From positions 3,224,001 through 3,288,000 of the forward strand of contig JAEUWY010000005.1 of assembly GCA_022059125.1 (NCBI GenBank): DNA of 64,000 nucleotides, written 5' to 3'. Source of the DNA: Corynespora cassiicola (taxonomy: Eukaryota > Ascomycota > Dothideomycetes > Pleosporales > Corynesporascaceae). Below the pieces are notes generated by a model that made no database searches, had not been told where the DNA came from, and was given only the letters and a program-made list of their open reading frames with translations. The first letter of the stretch is position 1. Each line of letters starts with the position of its first letter. This document shows positions 1-13,275 of the stretch, in pieces. Position numbers and translations under genes: made by a program.

Positions 1-3000
1 GCGCTATTATAATTTTATTTATTTAATCCGCGTAGAAACAGATGTATTAACTTTTACTATATTAAAAAATTTTTTTTAACTATTTAAAAACTATAAATAG
101 TATTTAGTTATTTTTATATTAAAAAAATTACAGACTGCAGAGCTAAACTATAAAATCTATAATTTAAAACTTTTAGCTATTATATATAGCTTTAAACAGT
201 AGTAATACTATTTTAAAAGTATTTAGTATACTATATAAATATTAAGTAATTATAATAATCTGCGCGGTATACGTATAGTATAAAAACTTAATCTGTAGTA
301 AATAAAATAAATAATATATTTAGTAGCGTTTAATTTTAAAGTAAAATATTATTTAAAAAAAATAAACTTTGCAGACAGCTTTTTATAAAAAATAAATTAT
401 ATATAAAAAAATTTACTGCTAATTTAATTATTATCTATTTTATAAAATAAATTATTAGTAAAAAATATAGTTAGCGGAGTAAAAAAATCCGTAAATAAAT
501 ATAGTTTATTGAATATATATAAAATATATATTACTTCTGTTTGCAGAACTAGTTAAATTTCTATTATTAATATTATAAAATATATACTATACGTACTATA
601 TTTATTAGCTAAAATATTAGTTAGCAGTAAATCTGTAAAAATAAAATTTTAATTATTTATTTAAACTCTACGTTAGCTGTAGTAAAAAAATACTTTTATT
701 TAAAAATAAATTATAAGCTTAAATAGTAAAAATAGTATTTAAAAATATAGTAAAGCGCACGTTTAGCGCTTAAATAAAAAAAAATTCTAAAATATAATAA
801 TAAAATATATATTTTAAACAAACTAGCTATTAAGTAAAAATTTTATTTTAAAACTATAATATATATATAGTAGACTATTTTAGCGTATATAGAACGCTAA
901 AGCTAATTAAAAAAATTTATTATTAGCTTTTTATTAGTAAAGATATTTAGAATTATATAAAAATTTACACTGTATACTAAAAAAATAAAACTTTAAAATA
1001 TAATAGATATAAAAAATTATTACTACTGCTAGTATCTAAAAATATTTTTAAAAAAGTAATACTAAATTTTATTACTAGCTTATTTTTAGTAAAGAATTTT
1101 TTAAAAAACGCGTTTAATATAATTTTTATAATAGTATACTACTTTTTAAAAATAGCTTTTTATATATTAGTTTTAAAAATATAGAATGTAAAATAGTTTG
1201 CGGAAGCTTACTTTACAAATATTATATTAAAATTTAAAATATAAAAAAGTATTATATTAGACAGAAAAGCTATTTTTACTTTTAAGTTTTAAATAAAAAT
1301 ATACTACTAATTATAAATAAAATATAAATTAAATACTATTTTTTATCCGCAGATAGACAGATAAACTAAATACTAAAATTAAATACTAAAATAATATTTT
1401 TAAATATTTACTTTATTATTTTAGAGCAATTAGATATAACTTTTACTATTAGTATAATTTACTTATAATAACTTAGTATATAAATTTATAAAAATTATAT
1501 TTTTTTACGCAGTTTATAGTAAAAATTTTTTATTTACTAAACTTTTTAAAAACAGTAAACTAGAAAAAAAAATATTAAATATAATTAATAAAGTTAAGCG
1601 TATACACAGCGTAAAAATAGTATTTATAAAATATTTAAAAAAAAGTACAGAAATATTAAAACTAGTACTATAACTAAAAATATAAATATAAGACTTTCTG
1701 CTTAGAAGATTAAGTACTGCTTAATACTAAATATATAAATTTAGTATAATAACTAAGTAAAAAGCTTATTAGTAAATTTATTAGTTTATTTAAAATTTAA
1801 AGCGTAGTTAGATTGCAGGTATACCGCTTACTTCTACTACTTTTATATTATATTTATAATATATTCTATATTTCTCTACTAAAGTAATAGAAACTAAAGC
1901 TAGAAAAAAAAATAATATACATTTTTCTAATATTATACTAAAAGAGAAAAAAGTAGAAAAAGTAGAAAAATTTTTTAAAAAATATTTAAAAAAAAGTTAA
2001 CTATAATATTTACTCCGCTAAAAAAATATAATAATTTTTAAAATATATAAACTTTAACTTTAGATTTTAAAAATATAAAAAATATAGTCTGTAACTATAA
2101 ATTAGAATTAAAATTTTTACGTATAAAAAAAAATAATATATAAACTATATAAAAATCGCACTAAAACCGTAAGTTAAAATAGTAAAAGATTACTAATTTA
2201 GAGTTTATAAATACTATATATAAAAACAGCACTAGACCAGCGCTGCACCCGCTAAAATATAAATTATTATTTTTTTTATTTTATTTTTTACTAAATAAAC
2301 TATTTTTACTTTTTTTAGAGTTATTTTTAGATTTAGAGTTAGACTTATTTAGCTTACTACTAGTACTACTATTTTATAAATATATTAGTATATATTATAG
2401 ATATGTTAAAAACGCAAACTTACTATATAAATTAAATAGCTAATAATTTGTTTAAGCGCACTCGTAATATAATACTACTTAACTAAAATTAATTTAAAAA
2501 ATTATACTAATATAGTAAATATTTAAGTAGTAATTTTTAAAAATATACTACTATAAGCAGTAATACAGTAGTAGTTAGTAAATTTAAAATTAAATTAGTA
2601 CTAGTAACACGTAAGCTTAACACTAGCTATAATTATAATAGTATTAGTTTTAAATATAGTAATAATAGTAATAGTAGTATTATAGCGCGTATAAAGTTTA
2701 TATAAATAATTTAAGTAACTGTTAAATTTCTAGAAAATCTGTAAATATTAGCTAAAATATACTTATAACATATAATATTAAAATTACTTATAGCTATATA
2801 ACTACTATAATTACTTTTAACGTAATACTTATACTAATAGTATTTAGATATTTTATAAAGTTTTATCTGTTTTATAATATTCTGCACGTAATATATATAT
2901 ATTATATATACTATAATAATATTTATACACTTTTTAGTGTTAAATTATATAAAAAAACACATATTATAGAAATGCGTTTTTTTAATATATTTAAAATTAA

Positions 3001-3070
3001 AATAGTAAACTATAATAAGAGCGATAAGCTTACGCTTTAGATACAGTATAAAAATATTTTAAAAATACTA

Positions 3071-3300
3071 CAGAGGGGTGACATTAAAAAAAAACCAAAA
3101 AAAAGTTATACTTTTTAAACTATTATAACTCTGTAACTAGATCAGCTATTAAAATAAAAGAAAATTAATTTTAAAGAAATTTAGAGGCTTTAAATTTGTA
3201 TCAAAAAAAATATATAGCTTATATAATATTTATTACTTAAAAATTTAAAGTAAAAGTATAGTAAAAAAAAATGCAAACTTAAAAGCTGATTTATTTTTTT
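3071..3300. repeat. Left long terminal inverted repeat of Tc1-like copy 1
   Basis: This aligns with few mismatches to the reverse complement of 4968-5196, from the outer CAGAGGGGTGAC inward to a shared AAAAGCTGATTTATTTTTT. Arms of about 230 bp are much longer than the minimal 20-50 bp inverted repeats of many mariner elements and recall the long IR class of Tc1 relatives. Confidence 0.85.
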
Positions 3301-3470
3301 TCTAGCGTAAAATTTTTATTTTTTATTTTATTATTTTAAAGTTGTATATAGTATATACTTGTAATTTTTTTTAAAAAATATTTTTTTTATTTTTTAAAAA
3401 AAAAATTAATAGTAGAATTTTTTTTTTAAAAAATTAAATTATATAAATAAATTAATAATTAATTAAATTA

Positions 3471-4728
3471 TTAATATTTTGTATAATACCCGTTAGCTTT
3501 ATTAACTGCCTCCCAACGTCTAGGTAAAGATAATATATAATTATCTATTATTTTTTGTGGAATTAAATTCCATTCTTTATTTATAGCGTTTATAAATAAA
3601 GTATTATCTTTTTTATTATTTTTTTTGCCTAATAAATTAGGATTTAATTTTTTTAAATTATTTTTTAATATAGCCCAGATATTTTCTATAGGTGCTAAGT
3701 CTGGGCTATAAGCTGGATGTTCAAATAATTCAATTTTATTTCTTTTAAACCATTTTAAAACTGGTTTAGCTGTATGAATTTTTGAATTATCTTGTTGAAA
3801 TTTCCATTCTATAAAGTAATTAGTATTTACATTAATTTTATAATTTAATATGTAATTAAATAAATTTAATTAAATAATAAATTTAATAAAAAAATAAAAA
3901 AAAGGTATATAAACTAACCGGGTTTTATTTGTTTTTTAATAATAGGTTTTAATACTTTTTGTATATAATCTGTATTATTAAAATTATTTTTAGAATTAGG
4001 TGTTTTAATAAACACTAATTCTGATCTTCCTCCTATCCAAATAGCTCCCCATACTGATATAACAATATCTCGAGCTATAATTTAATTAGTACTAATTTTT
4101 TTAAAAAAGTAATTAAATTAAAAAATTATAATTAATTTTTAATTAATTTTAATTTTTTTAATTTTTTTTTTTACTTACAGTTTGATTTTATAAAAGCTAA
4201 TTCAGCTCCTACTCTTTTATTTCTCTTCTTTCTTATATATTCTTGTCTAGAACCTAGGCCTCTTTCTATTGCTGACTCATCAGAAAATATAATTTTTTTT
4301 AAATTTATATTTTCTAAATTTTTTAATTGTTTTTTTGCGTATTTTAATCTTATTTTAGCTTTTTTTTTATTTAAATACGGCTTTTTAGTACTAATATTTA
4401 TACTATAATTTTCTTCTTTTAAATATCTTTATAAGCTTCTTTTAGATATTTTTATATTATTTTCTAGTAATATTCTTTTATTTGTTTTTTTAGGGCTTTT
4501 AATTAAATCCCTATTAATAATTCTTTTATCTCTTTTAAATAGCTTAATTTTATCTTAATTTCTTTCTTTTTTTAAGCTATTAAATAATTTTTTTTTATTT
4601 ATTTTTTATGTAGTATTTTTAATACTTATTTTATTTTTATTTAATATATTAGAAATAGTTATAATAGGTGTATTGGCTTTTAATAAAAGATTAACTTTTT
4701 CTTTATAGTCTGAAAATTGAGGTTCCAT
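3471..4728 (-). pseudogene. Tc1-like transposase with three premature stops
   Basis: Reading from the ATG complementary to 4726-4728, exon 1 (4179-4728), exon 2 (3919-4074) and exon 3 (3471-3808) join through a GTAAGT...TATAG intron (4075-4178) and a GTTAGT...TATAG intron (3809-3918) into one 348-codon frame. The catalytic triad is readable: first Asp in FSDES, second Asp in QQDN, and Glu in PIEN with 34 residues between the last two (DD34E). The C-terminus YSPDLAPIENIWAILK is typical of the family. Exon 1 contains three in-frame TAA codons, each explicable as CAA (Gln) changed by one C-to-T transition at CpA, the preferred RIP target. No other frame damage was seen, so this is a lightly mutated gene that cannot make a full-length product. 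Confidence 0.88.
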
Positions 4729-4967
4729 CTTATCTTTGTTCAGAGGAAATAGAGATTCAGAATTTTTTTCTGAAATACTTATTTATATACTAATTTAACT
4801 AGTTTATTATTATGTAATTAGTGCTTATATAAGCAAAACTTTATTTTTTAAACTTTATTTTTTAAATATTAAATTAAATTTCTAGCTCTAGTTTTTTGCT
4901 TACGTAATATAGACTAAGCTTAATTAAGTTAGCGTAAAATAAAAAGTTTTAATAATTTTTTAAATAA

Positions 4968-5196
4968 AAAATAAATCAGCTTTTAAATTTATACTTTTTT
5001 TTACTATACTTTTACTTTAAATTTTTAAGTAATAAACATTATATAAGCTATATATCATTTTTAATACAGAGAACAAGCCTTTAAATCTCTTTAAAATTAT
5101 GTTTTTTTTTATATTAATAGCTAGTCTAGTAACAGAGTTATACTAGTTTAAAAAGTATAACTTTTTTTTTGGTTTTTTTTTAATGTCACCCCTCTG
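4968..5196. repeat. Right long terminal inverted repeat of Tc1-like copy 1
   Basis: Reverse-complement partner of 3071-3300. The two arms differ at scattered positions and at homopolymer lengths, so they have diverged from each other more than the two element copies have diverged from one another. Confidence 0.85.
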
Positions 5197-5729
5197 TAAA
5201 TATAAGTAAAGCAAAAACGCTATTATTTATATACTGCTTTTATAACTTACTTTTATTAAATTTTTAAAATATAAAACAGTAAATAGACTTTATTATAATA
5301 TAATAAATATTATAAAATTAGGTAGATAATATATAAACGTACTATATATAATACGCGTATAAAGCGCGTTAAAAACATAAACACAGAATATATTTTTAAA
5401 TACTTTTTTTTTTTTAAAATAAAAATAAAGTTTTTTATTAAAGCTAATAGATTACTGCTAGAGACTGCAGCTAAAAAAAAAATTCTATAATAAATATTAT
5501 AAAATTTCTGCTATTCTATATTTATATTAGTATATAAAATAAATAAGCTGTGTAAAACCTGCGCTTAACGCGCAGAAAAAACGCGATAAGTATTATTTTT
5601 AGAACTACCATTAATATATTATTTAAGCTATTTTTCTGTTATTAATTCTAGTGTAAAGCAAATACTATTATCTAAAGTTAGATTTTTTACACTTATCCGC
5701 GTAACTTACTTATTCTTTATATTGATTAA

Positions 5730-8700
5730 TATTAAAAAATAAATAAACGGGTTAGATAAGTAAATAAGTTAGCTTTTTAACTGCTTTAACGCGTACTACT
5801 ATCTACTTAACTACTTTAAAAATATTAAAAATAAATTAATACAGAAAATAACTATAGTATTTATACTATTATTTTATATATATAAAAATTATATTTTTAT
5901 TTTTTATATTACGTTCAGCGCGTTTTTAACTATTAGCTACTACTAAAATAAATTTTACTTTTATACTTTTTTTTATTTAATTATTTTTTAATATTTTTTT
6001 AAATACTAATTTTAGCTTTTTTAGCTTTTATTAAAAAAATTTTATACTAAATCTGCTTTTTTTTACTTTATACACTATATAGTAGTTTTATTAGCTTTTT
6101 TAAAAAATATAACTTATATATAAAATAATAACGTAAAAGATAAGCGAGTCGAACAGATAAGTAAGTCGGACAGCCCCTCTAACAGCTCTAACGCAAGCTA
6201 TCTACACCTATTATACTATAACAAAAAAATGTCTAATCAGCCTATAAAGAGGCTTTAGTAATTCTTACTTTTTTAGCTATTTAAAATAATTTTATTTAAA
6301 ATATTTAACGCGCTACTTCTGCGTACAGTATTTTTTATACTATACTGAATAATTAACACGTTAAACAATCTGCGTAATGTAATTACTAGTCTAACTTAAA
6401 ATAGCTAACTAAAATTAAAAAAAAAATAGTTATTACTTATATTTTTAAGTTAAATTTATAAAAATTTACGTCTACGCTAAATACTATATATAATATAGCT
6501 AATTAGTTACTTACTACGTAAGGCGCAGACAACGTTAGTATTAAATAATTTAATAACTTTATTAAGCATTAGCTAAATTTTAAAGTTTAATTAATTTACT
6601 AGCAGAATCGCCAGCAGATTCTATATAAAAATTTTAAAATTATATACTTTTAGTTTAAGTTACTATATTATATAAAAAAAAAGTATAGTATTTTTAATAA
6701 AAACACGTACAACTTTAACAAAACAGGCTTTATAATAAATATAATATTAGTTTAGTTAGTAGTTACAGTATTAGACAGACAGAATTAATTTAAAAATACT
6801 TAGCTAAATAATTATAAGTAAATTATAGTAATTTAAAAAATTAACGCGTATAGCTAGATAATTTTTTTTTTTATTATTTTCGCGGGTAAGTACTATCTCT
6901 TTTTATAGTATAAAAATAATAATATTTTATTTAGCTAATATATATTACTTAGCGAAACAGGCTAGATAATAAATAAGCTAGACGTATATTAGCTAAAGTA
7001 TTTTAATATTTATATTTAGAGCTATACAGTAGAAACGTACTAACTGCTTATTATTAATAGCTATATAAGCTATAATTTTTTTATTTTTTAGAACTTCTGT
7101 AAAAAAAGCAAAATTATTACTTTTTATATATTTTTATATTTATTATACTTTTTTTAGTTATTTAATATAAAGTGTTTTTCGCTTTTAAAGCGCGCGTACA
7201 GTAATAAAATCTCTAGTTTAGTACGTAATTATATTAACTATATTAATAAAATTACTTTTCTATTAGTTTTTAAAAAAGTTTTTAAATAATTTTTTATAGA
7301 AGCTAATATATGCGTAAGTTTCTAAAAGGTAAAAATAGTTTTATATAATTTAAAAACTATATTATTAAAGCTTAATATAAAAATATATATATCTACGCCG
7401 GCTTCTAAAGCTATTTAGTAAAAAGCTAGAACACTAAGCAACGCGTACGAGCTAGATATTTAGTTAATATTAATTTAAAATAAAATTAGAAAATATAAAA
7501 GTTTATTACTAGCTTTAATTATTAAAGCGCTTACTTAGTTTAATGAAAATACTATAATACTAATTTATAAAATTATATTACTTTGTACGTAAGTTAAAAA
7601 CTTTTAAAAAGCTAATAAAGCTGCTATACAGCGTATAAAATAAAAAAAAAACAGATTTAGTGTAAAATTTTTTTAATAAAAACTAAAAAAACTAAAATTA
7701 TTGCTTAAAAAAATACTAAAAAGTAATTAAATAAAAAAACGCGTAAGAGCGAGATTTGTTTTAATAGCAGCTGGTAAATAAAAGTGCGCTGTACGCGCTG
7801 CAGAAAATAAAAATATAACTTTTATATATATAAAATAGTAGTATAACTACTGTAGTTACTTTCTATATTAATTTATTATTATGTTTTTCTAAAGTAGTTA
7901 AATAGGTAGTAGTGCGCAGAGAGGCTGTCAGAGAGACTGTCCAACTCGCTTATCTATCCGACTCGCTTATCTTTTACGTTATAACTTTATAAACTAATAC
8001 TATAATACTTTTATTAAACTAAGTAATAGCTTTAATAATTAAAACTAGTAATAAATTTTTATATTTTCTAATTTTATTATAAATTAATATTAACTAAACC
8101 TTTAGCTTATACGCGTTATTTAGTATTTTAGTGTTTTATAAAATAGTTTTAAAAATAGCTAATACAAATATATATAGCTTTGTATTAAGCTTTAATAATA
8201 TATTTTATAAATTATATAAAACTATTTTTATTTTTAAAAGTTTACGCGTATATTTTTTTTAGTAAATAATTATTAAATTTTTTTTTAAAAACTAGTAAAA
8301 AAGTAATTTTATTAATATAGTTAATATAATTACGTACTAAGCTAAAATTTTTATTACTATACACCTGCTTTGAAAGTAAAAAAAACTTTATATTAAATAG
8401 TTAAAAAAAAGTATAATAAATATAATAAATATAAAAATATATAAAAAATAATTACTTTATTTTTTTTGTTAAAGTTCTAAAAAGCTAAAAAATTATAGCT
8501 TTTATAATTATTAATAATAAATAGTTATTATATTTTTACTGTACAGCTCTGTATATAAATATTAAAATATTTTAGCTAATATATTTTAACTAATTTAATA
8601 TTTAGTTTATTTTACTAACTATAATATACTAGCTAAATAAGATATTTTTATTTTTATACTATATAAAAAAATAATATTTAGCTGTAAAAATAATAATAAA

Positions 8701-9427
8701 AAATTATTTAACTATACGCGTTAATTTTTTAAATAACTATTATTTATTTATAACTATTTAGCTAAATACTTTTAAGTTAAATTTAATTTTCTAATACTAT
8801 AACTACTAATTAAGCTAATATTATATTTATTATAAAGTCTATTTTATAGAAGTTATATATATTTTTATTAATAATATTGAAAAAATTTATATAATACAGT
8901 AATTTAAACTAAAAACCAATAATTTTAAAAATTTTGTATAAAATCTGCTAGTAACTTTACTAGTAAGTTAATTAAACTAAAAAATTTAGCTAACGCTTAA
9001 TAAAGTTATTAAAATATTTAATATTAATATAGCTTGCCTCTCGCGTAGTAAATAACTAATTAGTTATATTTTATATAGTATTTAGTATAAATATAGATTT
9101 TTGAAAATCTAGCTTAAAGATATAAATCATAATTACTTTTTTTTAACTTAGTTAGCTACTTTAAATTAGACTAGTATTATATTATATAAATTATCTAATA
9201 TATTAAATTTAAAAAATACTAAATAAAATTTTATAAGTATTAGCAGCGCGTCGCACGCTTTTAATTAAATTATTTTAAATAGCTAAAAAAAATAAAAAAA
9301 ATAAAAGCTTTATTAAAAACTAATTAAAAAGTATTTTATAGTAGTATTATAAGTAGAGATAGTGCGCGTTAAAGTAGTTAGAGAGCTAATCTACTCGCTT
9401 ATCTAACCCGCTCGCTTATCTTTTATA
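5730..9427 (-). mobile_element. About 1.85 kb TA-type DNA transposon relic, split by a nested insertion
   Basis: The left end (from about 5730) and the reverse complement of the right end (to about 9427) match through a shared GGGTTAGATAAG core and neighbouring sequence. Removing the nested element at 6131-7979 leaves about 1.85 kb, the same size as the insert. The pieces 5840-6130 and 7982-8130 run continuously and align, in the opposite orientation, to the last part of the inserted element, so host and insert belong to one family lying in opposite directions. The outer boundaries are approximate because the ends are heavily mutated. Size, TA duplication and end structure resemble Fot1/pogo-type elements, but no transposase frame is readable and I infer the family only by architecture. 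Confidence 0.75.
6131..7979. mobile_element. Nested 1.85 kb TA-flanked DNA transposon relic
   Basis: The ends are ACGTAAAAGATAAGCGAG and its inverse, flanked by TA at 6129-6130 and 7980-7981. Each terminal repeat contains the word GATAAG(C)GAGT twice, about 20 bp apart, a layout expected for paired transposase binding sites. Comparison with the homologous position inside the element reconstructs the empty site with a single TA, so the TA duplication is directly supported. The interior is AT-rich with no usable reading frame. It is most likely a RIP-killed Fot1/pogo-like element, judged on length and TA duplication. Confidence 0.8.
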
Positions 9428-9429
9428 TT

Positions 9430-9905
9430 AATATTAATTTATAATAGAATTAGAAAATATAAAAACTTACTATTTATTTTTATTTTTATAGCTATTAATT
9501 AGCTTAAAAAAAACTGTAGTAATATTTTATACAGCTGTATTACTTAAAAGCTAGAACAAATTTTTTAAAATAGCTAATAAAGCTGCTACATAGTATATAA
9601 AGTAAAAAAAAAAATTAGTATAAATTTTTTTAAGAAAAGCTAAAAAAGCTAAAATTATTACTTAAAAAAATGGTAAAAAGTAATTTAATATAAAAAATAT
9701 AAAAAAGTAGTTTATTTTAGTAGTAGCTAGCAGTTAAAAGCGCGCTATACACACTATAAAAAATAAAAATATAGTATAACTACTCCAGTTACTTTTTATA
9801 TTAAGTTATTATAGTATTTTTTTTAAAATAATTAAGTAGGTAGTTACGTGCGCGCTAGAGTATTTAAAAATAACTAACTTATTTAAATAGCTAACTCGCT
9901 TATAA
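9430..9905. mobile_element. 3' fragment of the 1.85 kb element family
   Basis: About 470 bp align to roughly 7480-7975 of the nested element in the same orientation, ending in a degraded terminal repeat (AACTCGCTTATAAACTAC). The 5' portion is missing; the fragment directly abuts the right end of the element at 5730-9427. Confidence 0.6.
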
Positions 9906-10879
9906 ACTACATTAACGTATTTTATAACTAAGTTAGTAATTTAAATAATTTAGTAACATCTAATCTGCGTACTATTTATACTAAACTATTATATATATAT
10001 AATATAATATATTTAAAATTATAGTAAACTGATCTATTTTTTAGACTTATTAGTATTTTTAAAAAAAATTATTTCTATTTTATAAATATAAAAATTATAT
10101 TTTTTTATTATAATATTTATAGTATATTACGCCGCGTACTTTATATATAAACTTTTGACTAATATTATAAATACTATTTTTTTTATAATTAATTTTTTTT
10201 TTACTGTTAGACTTTTTTCTGTTCAAATTTATTTTTATTTTTTTAACTAATATTCTATAAATTTATTAATTATGCTTTATATACGCGTTTATTTTTTTTA
10301 ATAATATTGTATTATATATAATTTACTACGCGCTTTTATTTAGCTAATAAATTTATAGAAAATTTATAATATTTTTAAATTTTCTGTTAAATAAATATAG
10401 CTTATATTTTAATTTTATAAATATTATATAGTATTTACATTTTTTATATACTTTACATTTATAGTAATAATTTTAAAATTTATAATTTTATATTAAGTTT
10501 TAATAAAACAGCTTTTAAATTATATAAAACTAATTTAGTATTTTTGAAACTTATTTTTATATTTAAAACTATTTAAAAACTGGTTTAAATATTTTAAAAA
10601 AATTACTAATAAAATATACATAGTTATATACTAAAACTAAGATTCAGTTACTATATCTGCGCTTTAATAATATAAAATAACCAATATTAAATAGTTATAG
10701 TTAATATAACAAATATAAAAGTATATAATTTTTTTAATTTTTTTTAATCAAAGTTCTAAAATTTAAGCGAGTTATAGTTTTTATAGCTATTAATAATTTA
10801 TAGCTAGTACGTATTTATAGCGCTTAATTTTATATATTTATTAAAATGCTATAACTAAATAAAAGTTAGCTAATTATTA

Positions 10880-12330
10880 CAGAGGGGTGATATTAAAAAA
10901 GCGTAATAGAAAAAATCGTACTTTTTAAACTTATATAACTTTTTATATAAACTAGCTATTAAAAAAAAAATTAGTTTTAAAAACATTTATTAGCGCTAAA
11001 TGTAAAAAAAAAAAGTAGATTATTTATATAATATTTTTAGCGTTTTAAAAAACACTAAAATTATACTAAAAAAATATAAATTTCAACACGTTGTAACTTT
11101 TTTTCTAGCGTATAATTTATAGGTTTTTTTTATACTAAAGCTATTTATAATATATAATTATAAAAAAAAATTAGTATCAGTTTATTCTCTAAAAAATTAG
11201 AAAATTAGAAAATTATAAAAATAAAAAAGTTAAAATAAATAAATTAATAATAAATTATTAATATTTAGCATAATATCTCTTAGCGTTTATAACTGCTTTA
11301 TAACGTCTAGGTAAAAATAATATATAATCATCTATTATTTCCTGTGGTATTAAATTCCACTTTTTAATTATAGCTCTTTTAAATAAATTAATACTTTTAA
11401 TATTATTTCCTTTGCCTAATAAATTAGTTCTTTATTTATTTAAGGCATTTTTTAATATAGCCCAGATATTTTTAATAGAAGCTATATCTGGGCTATAAGA
11501 AGAATGTTTAAAAAAATTAATTTAATTTCTTTTAAACTAATTTAAAACTAGTTTAGCTGTATAGATTTTTAAATTATCTTATTAAAATTTCCAGTCTATA
11601 AACTAGTTAGTATTAATTTTAATTTTATAATTTTAATTTTTTATAAATATATTAATTAAATGTATTTATTTTAATTTAAAAATTAAAAAAAGGTATATAA
11701 ACTAACCGGGTTTTATTTGTTTTTTAATAATAAGCTTTAATACTTTTTTATATATAATCTGTATTATTAGATTTATTTTTAGAATTAAATATTTTAATAA
11801 ATACTAATTCTGATCTTCCTTTTATCTAAATAGCTCTTAATACTGATATAACAATATCTTAAGCTATAATTTAATTAGTATTAATTTTTTTAATTTTTTT
11901 TTTTACTTATAATTTGATTTTATAGAAGCTAATTCAGCTTCTACTCTCTTATTTCTTTTTTTTCTTATATATTTCTGTCTATAACCTAGACCTCTTTCTA
12001 TTACTAACTTATTAGAAAACATAAATTTATTTAAATTTATATTTTCTATATTTTTTAAATTTTTTTTGTATATTCTAGTCTTATTTTTGCTTTTTTATTT
12101 AAAAAAAGTTTTTTACTAGTAATATTTGTACTGTATTTTTCTTTTTTAAAAATTTTTTATAAACTATTTTTAGATATATTTAAATTATTTTTAAATAAAA
12201 TTCTTTTATTTGTTTTTTTAGAGCTTTTAATTAAATCTCTATTAATATTTTTTTTTCTCTTTTTAATAGTTTAAATTTATTCTAATTTCTATCTTTTTTT
12301 AAACTATTAAAAAGTTTTTTTTTTATTAAT
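10880..12330 (-). mobile_element. Truncated, older Tc1-like copy
   Basis: It begins with TA then CAGAGGGGTGATATT, matching the terminal repeat of the two good copies, and carries the transposase C-terminus and middle on the minus strand with many more substitutions. Homology ends near 12,330, inside what would be the transposase N-terminal region, so the second inverted repeat is missing. It is clearly more degraded than the copies at 3071 and 18113 and therefore probably an older insertion. Confidence 0.75.
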
Positions 12331-12370
12331 ACGTTGTATAGTATAGTATATACTATTAATAAGTTTAATA

Positions 12371-13275
12371 TAATCTATAAGCGAGTCGCGCACACAAGCA
12401 AGTCGCGCATCTCTAAATATCGTAGTATATATATAACTTATATTTATAATACTATAACTAAAAAATTCTTAATTAGCCTATAAAGAGGCCTTAGTAATTC
12501 TTACTTTTTTAGCTATTAAAAATTATTTAATCTAAAGCGTACAACGCGCTGCTACTACTTATAATATTTTAAAAACTATAGTCTATAATTAATGCGCTAA
12601 ATAATTTATAAAATATAATTACTAGTTTAACTTAAAACAGCTAACTAAGCTTAAAAAAAAAGTTATTATTATTTATATTTTTAAGCTAAATTCGCGAAAA
12701 TTTACACTTATACTAAATACTATATATAATATAGCTAATTAATTACTTACTACGCGAGAGGCGAGCTATATTAATATTAACTAGTTTAGTAACTTTATTA
12801 AACGTTAGCTAGACTTTTAAGTTTAATTAATCTGCTAGTAGAATTACTAGCGCGTTTTTTATAAAAATTTTAAAATTATTAGCTTTTAGTTTAAATTACT
12901 GTATTATATAAAAAAAAGTATAGTATTATTAATAAAGATATATACAATTTCGATAAAACAAACTTTATAATAAAAATAATTTTAGCTTAATTAGTAGTTA
13001 TAGTTTTAAAAAAATTAAATTAATTTAAAAATACTTAGCTAGGTAATTATAAGTAAATTATAGTAATTTAGAAAATTAATATATACAGCTAGGTAATTTT
13101 TTTTAAATTATTTTTACAGATAAGTACTACTTTTTTATATAGTATAAAAATAATAATATTTTATTTAGCTAATATATATCGCTCAGCGAGATAGACTGGA
13201 TAATATATTAGCTAAAATATTTTAATATCTATACGCAGAGCTGTATAGTAGAAATATACTAACTATTTATTATTA
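12371..13275. mobile_element. 5' fragment of the 1.85 kb element family
   Basis: It starts at a terminal repeat carrying ATAAGCGAGTCG and AAGCAAGTCG, then follows 6200-7060 of the nested element closely (for example the shared AGCCTATAAAGAGGC). Similarity breaks off near 13,275, so the element is truncated and its right end is absent. Confidence 0.65.

Larger units (their letters stand above)
3071..5196 (-). mobile_element. Tc1-like (DD34E) transposon, copy 1
   Basis: The element starts with CAGAGGGGTGAC and ends with its inverse GTCACCCCTCTG, flanked by TA on both sides (3069-3070 and 5197-5198), the target duplication of the Tc1/mariner superfamily. It is 2,126 bp with imperfect terminal inverted repeats of about 230 bp. 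It encodes one transposase on the minus strand, interrupted by three stops. It is far less degraded than its surroundings. A copy that matched in every line I compared, apart from one T in a homopolymer, lies at 18113-20237. The two copies have different flanks, so they are separate insertions rather than parts of one duplicated segment. Confidence 0.92.
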
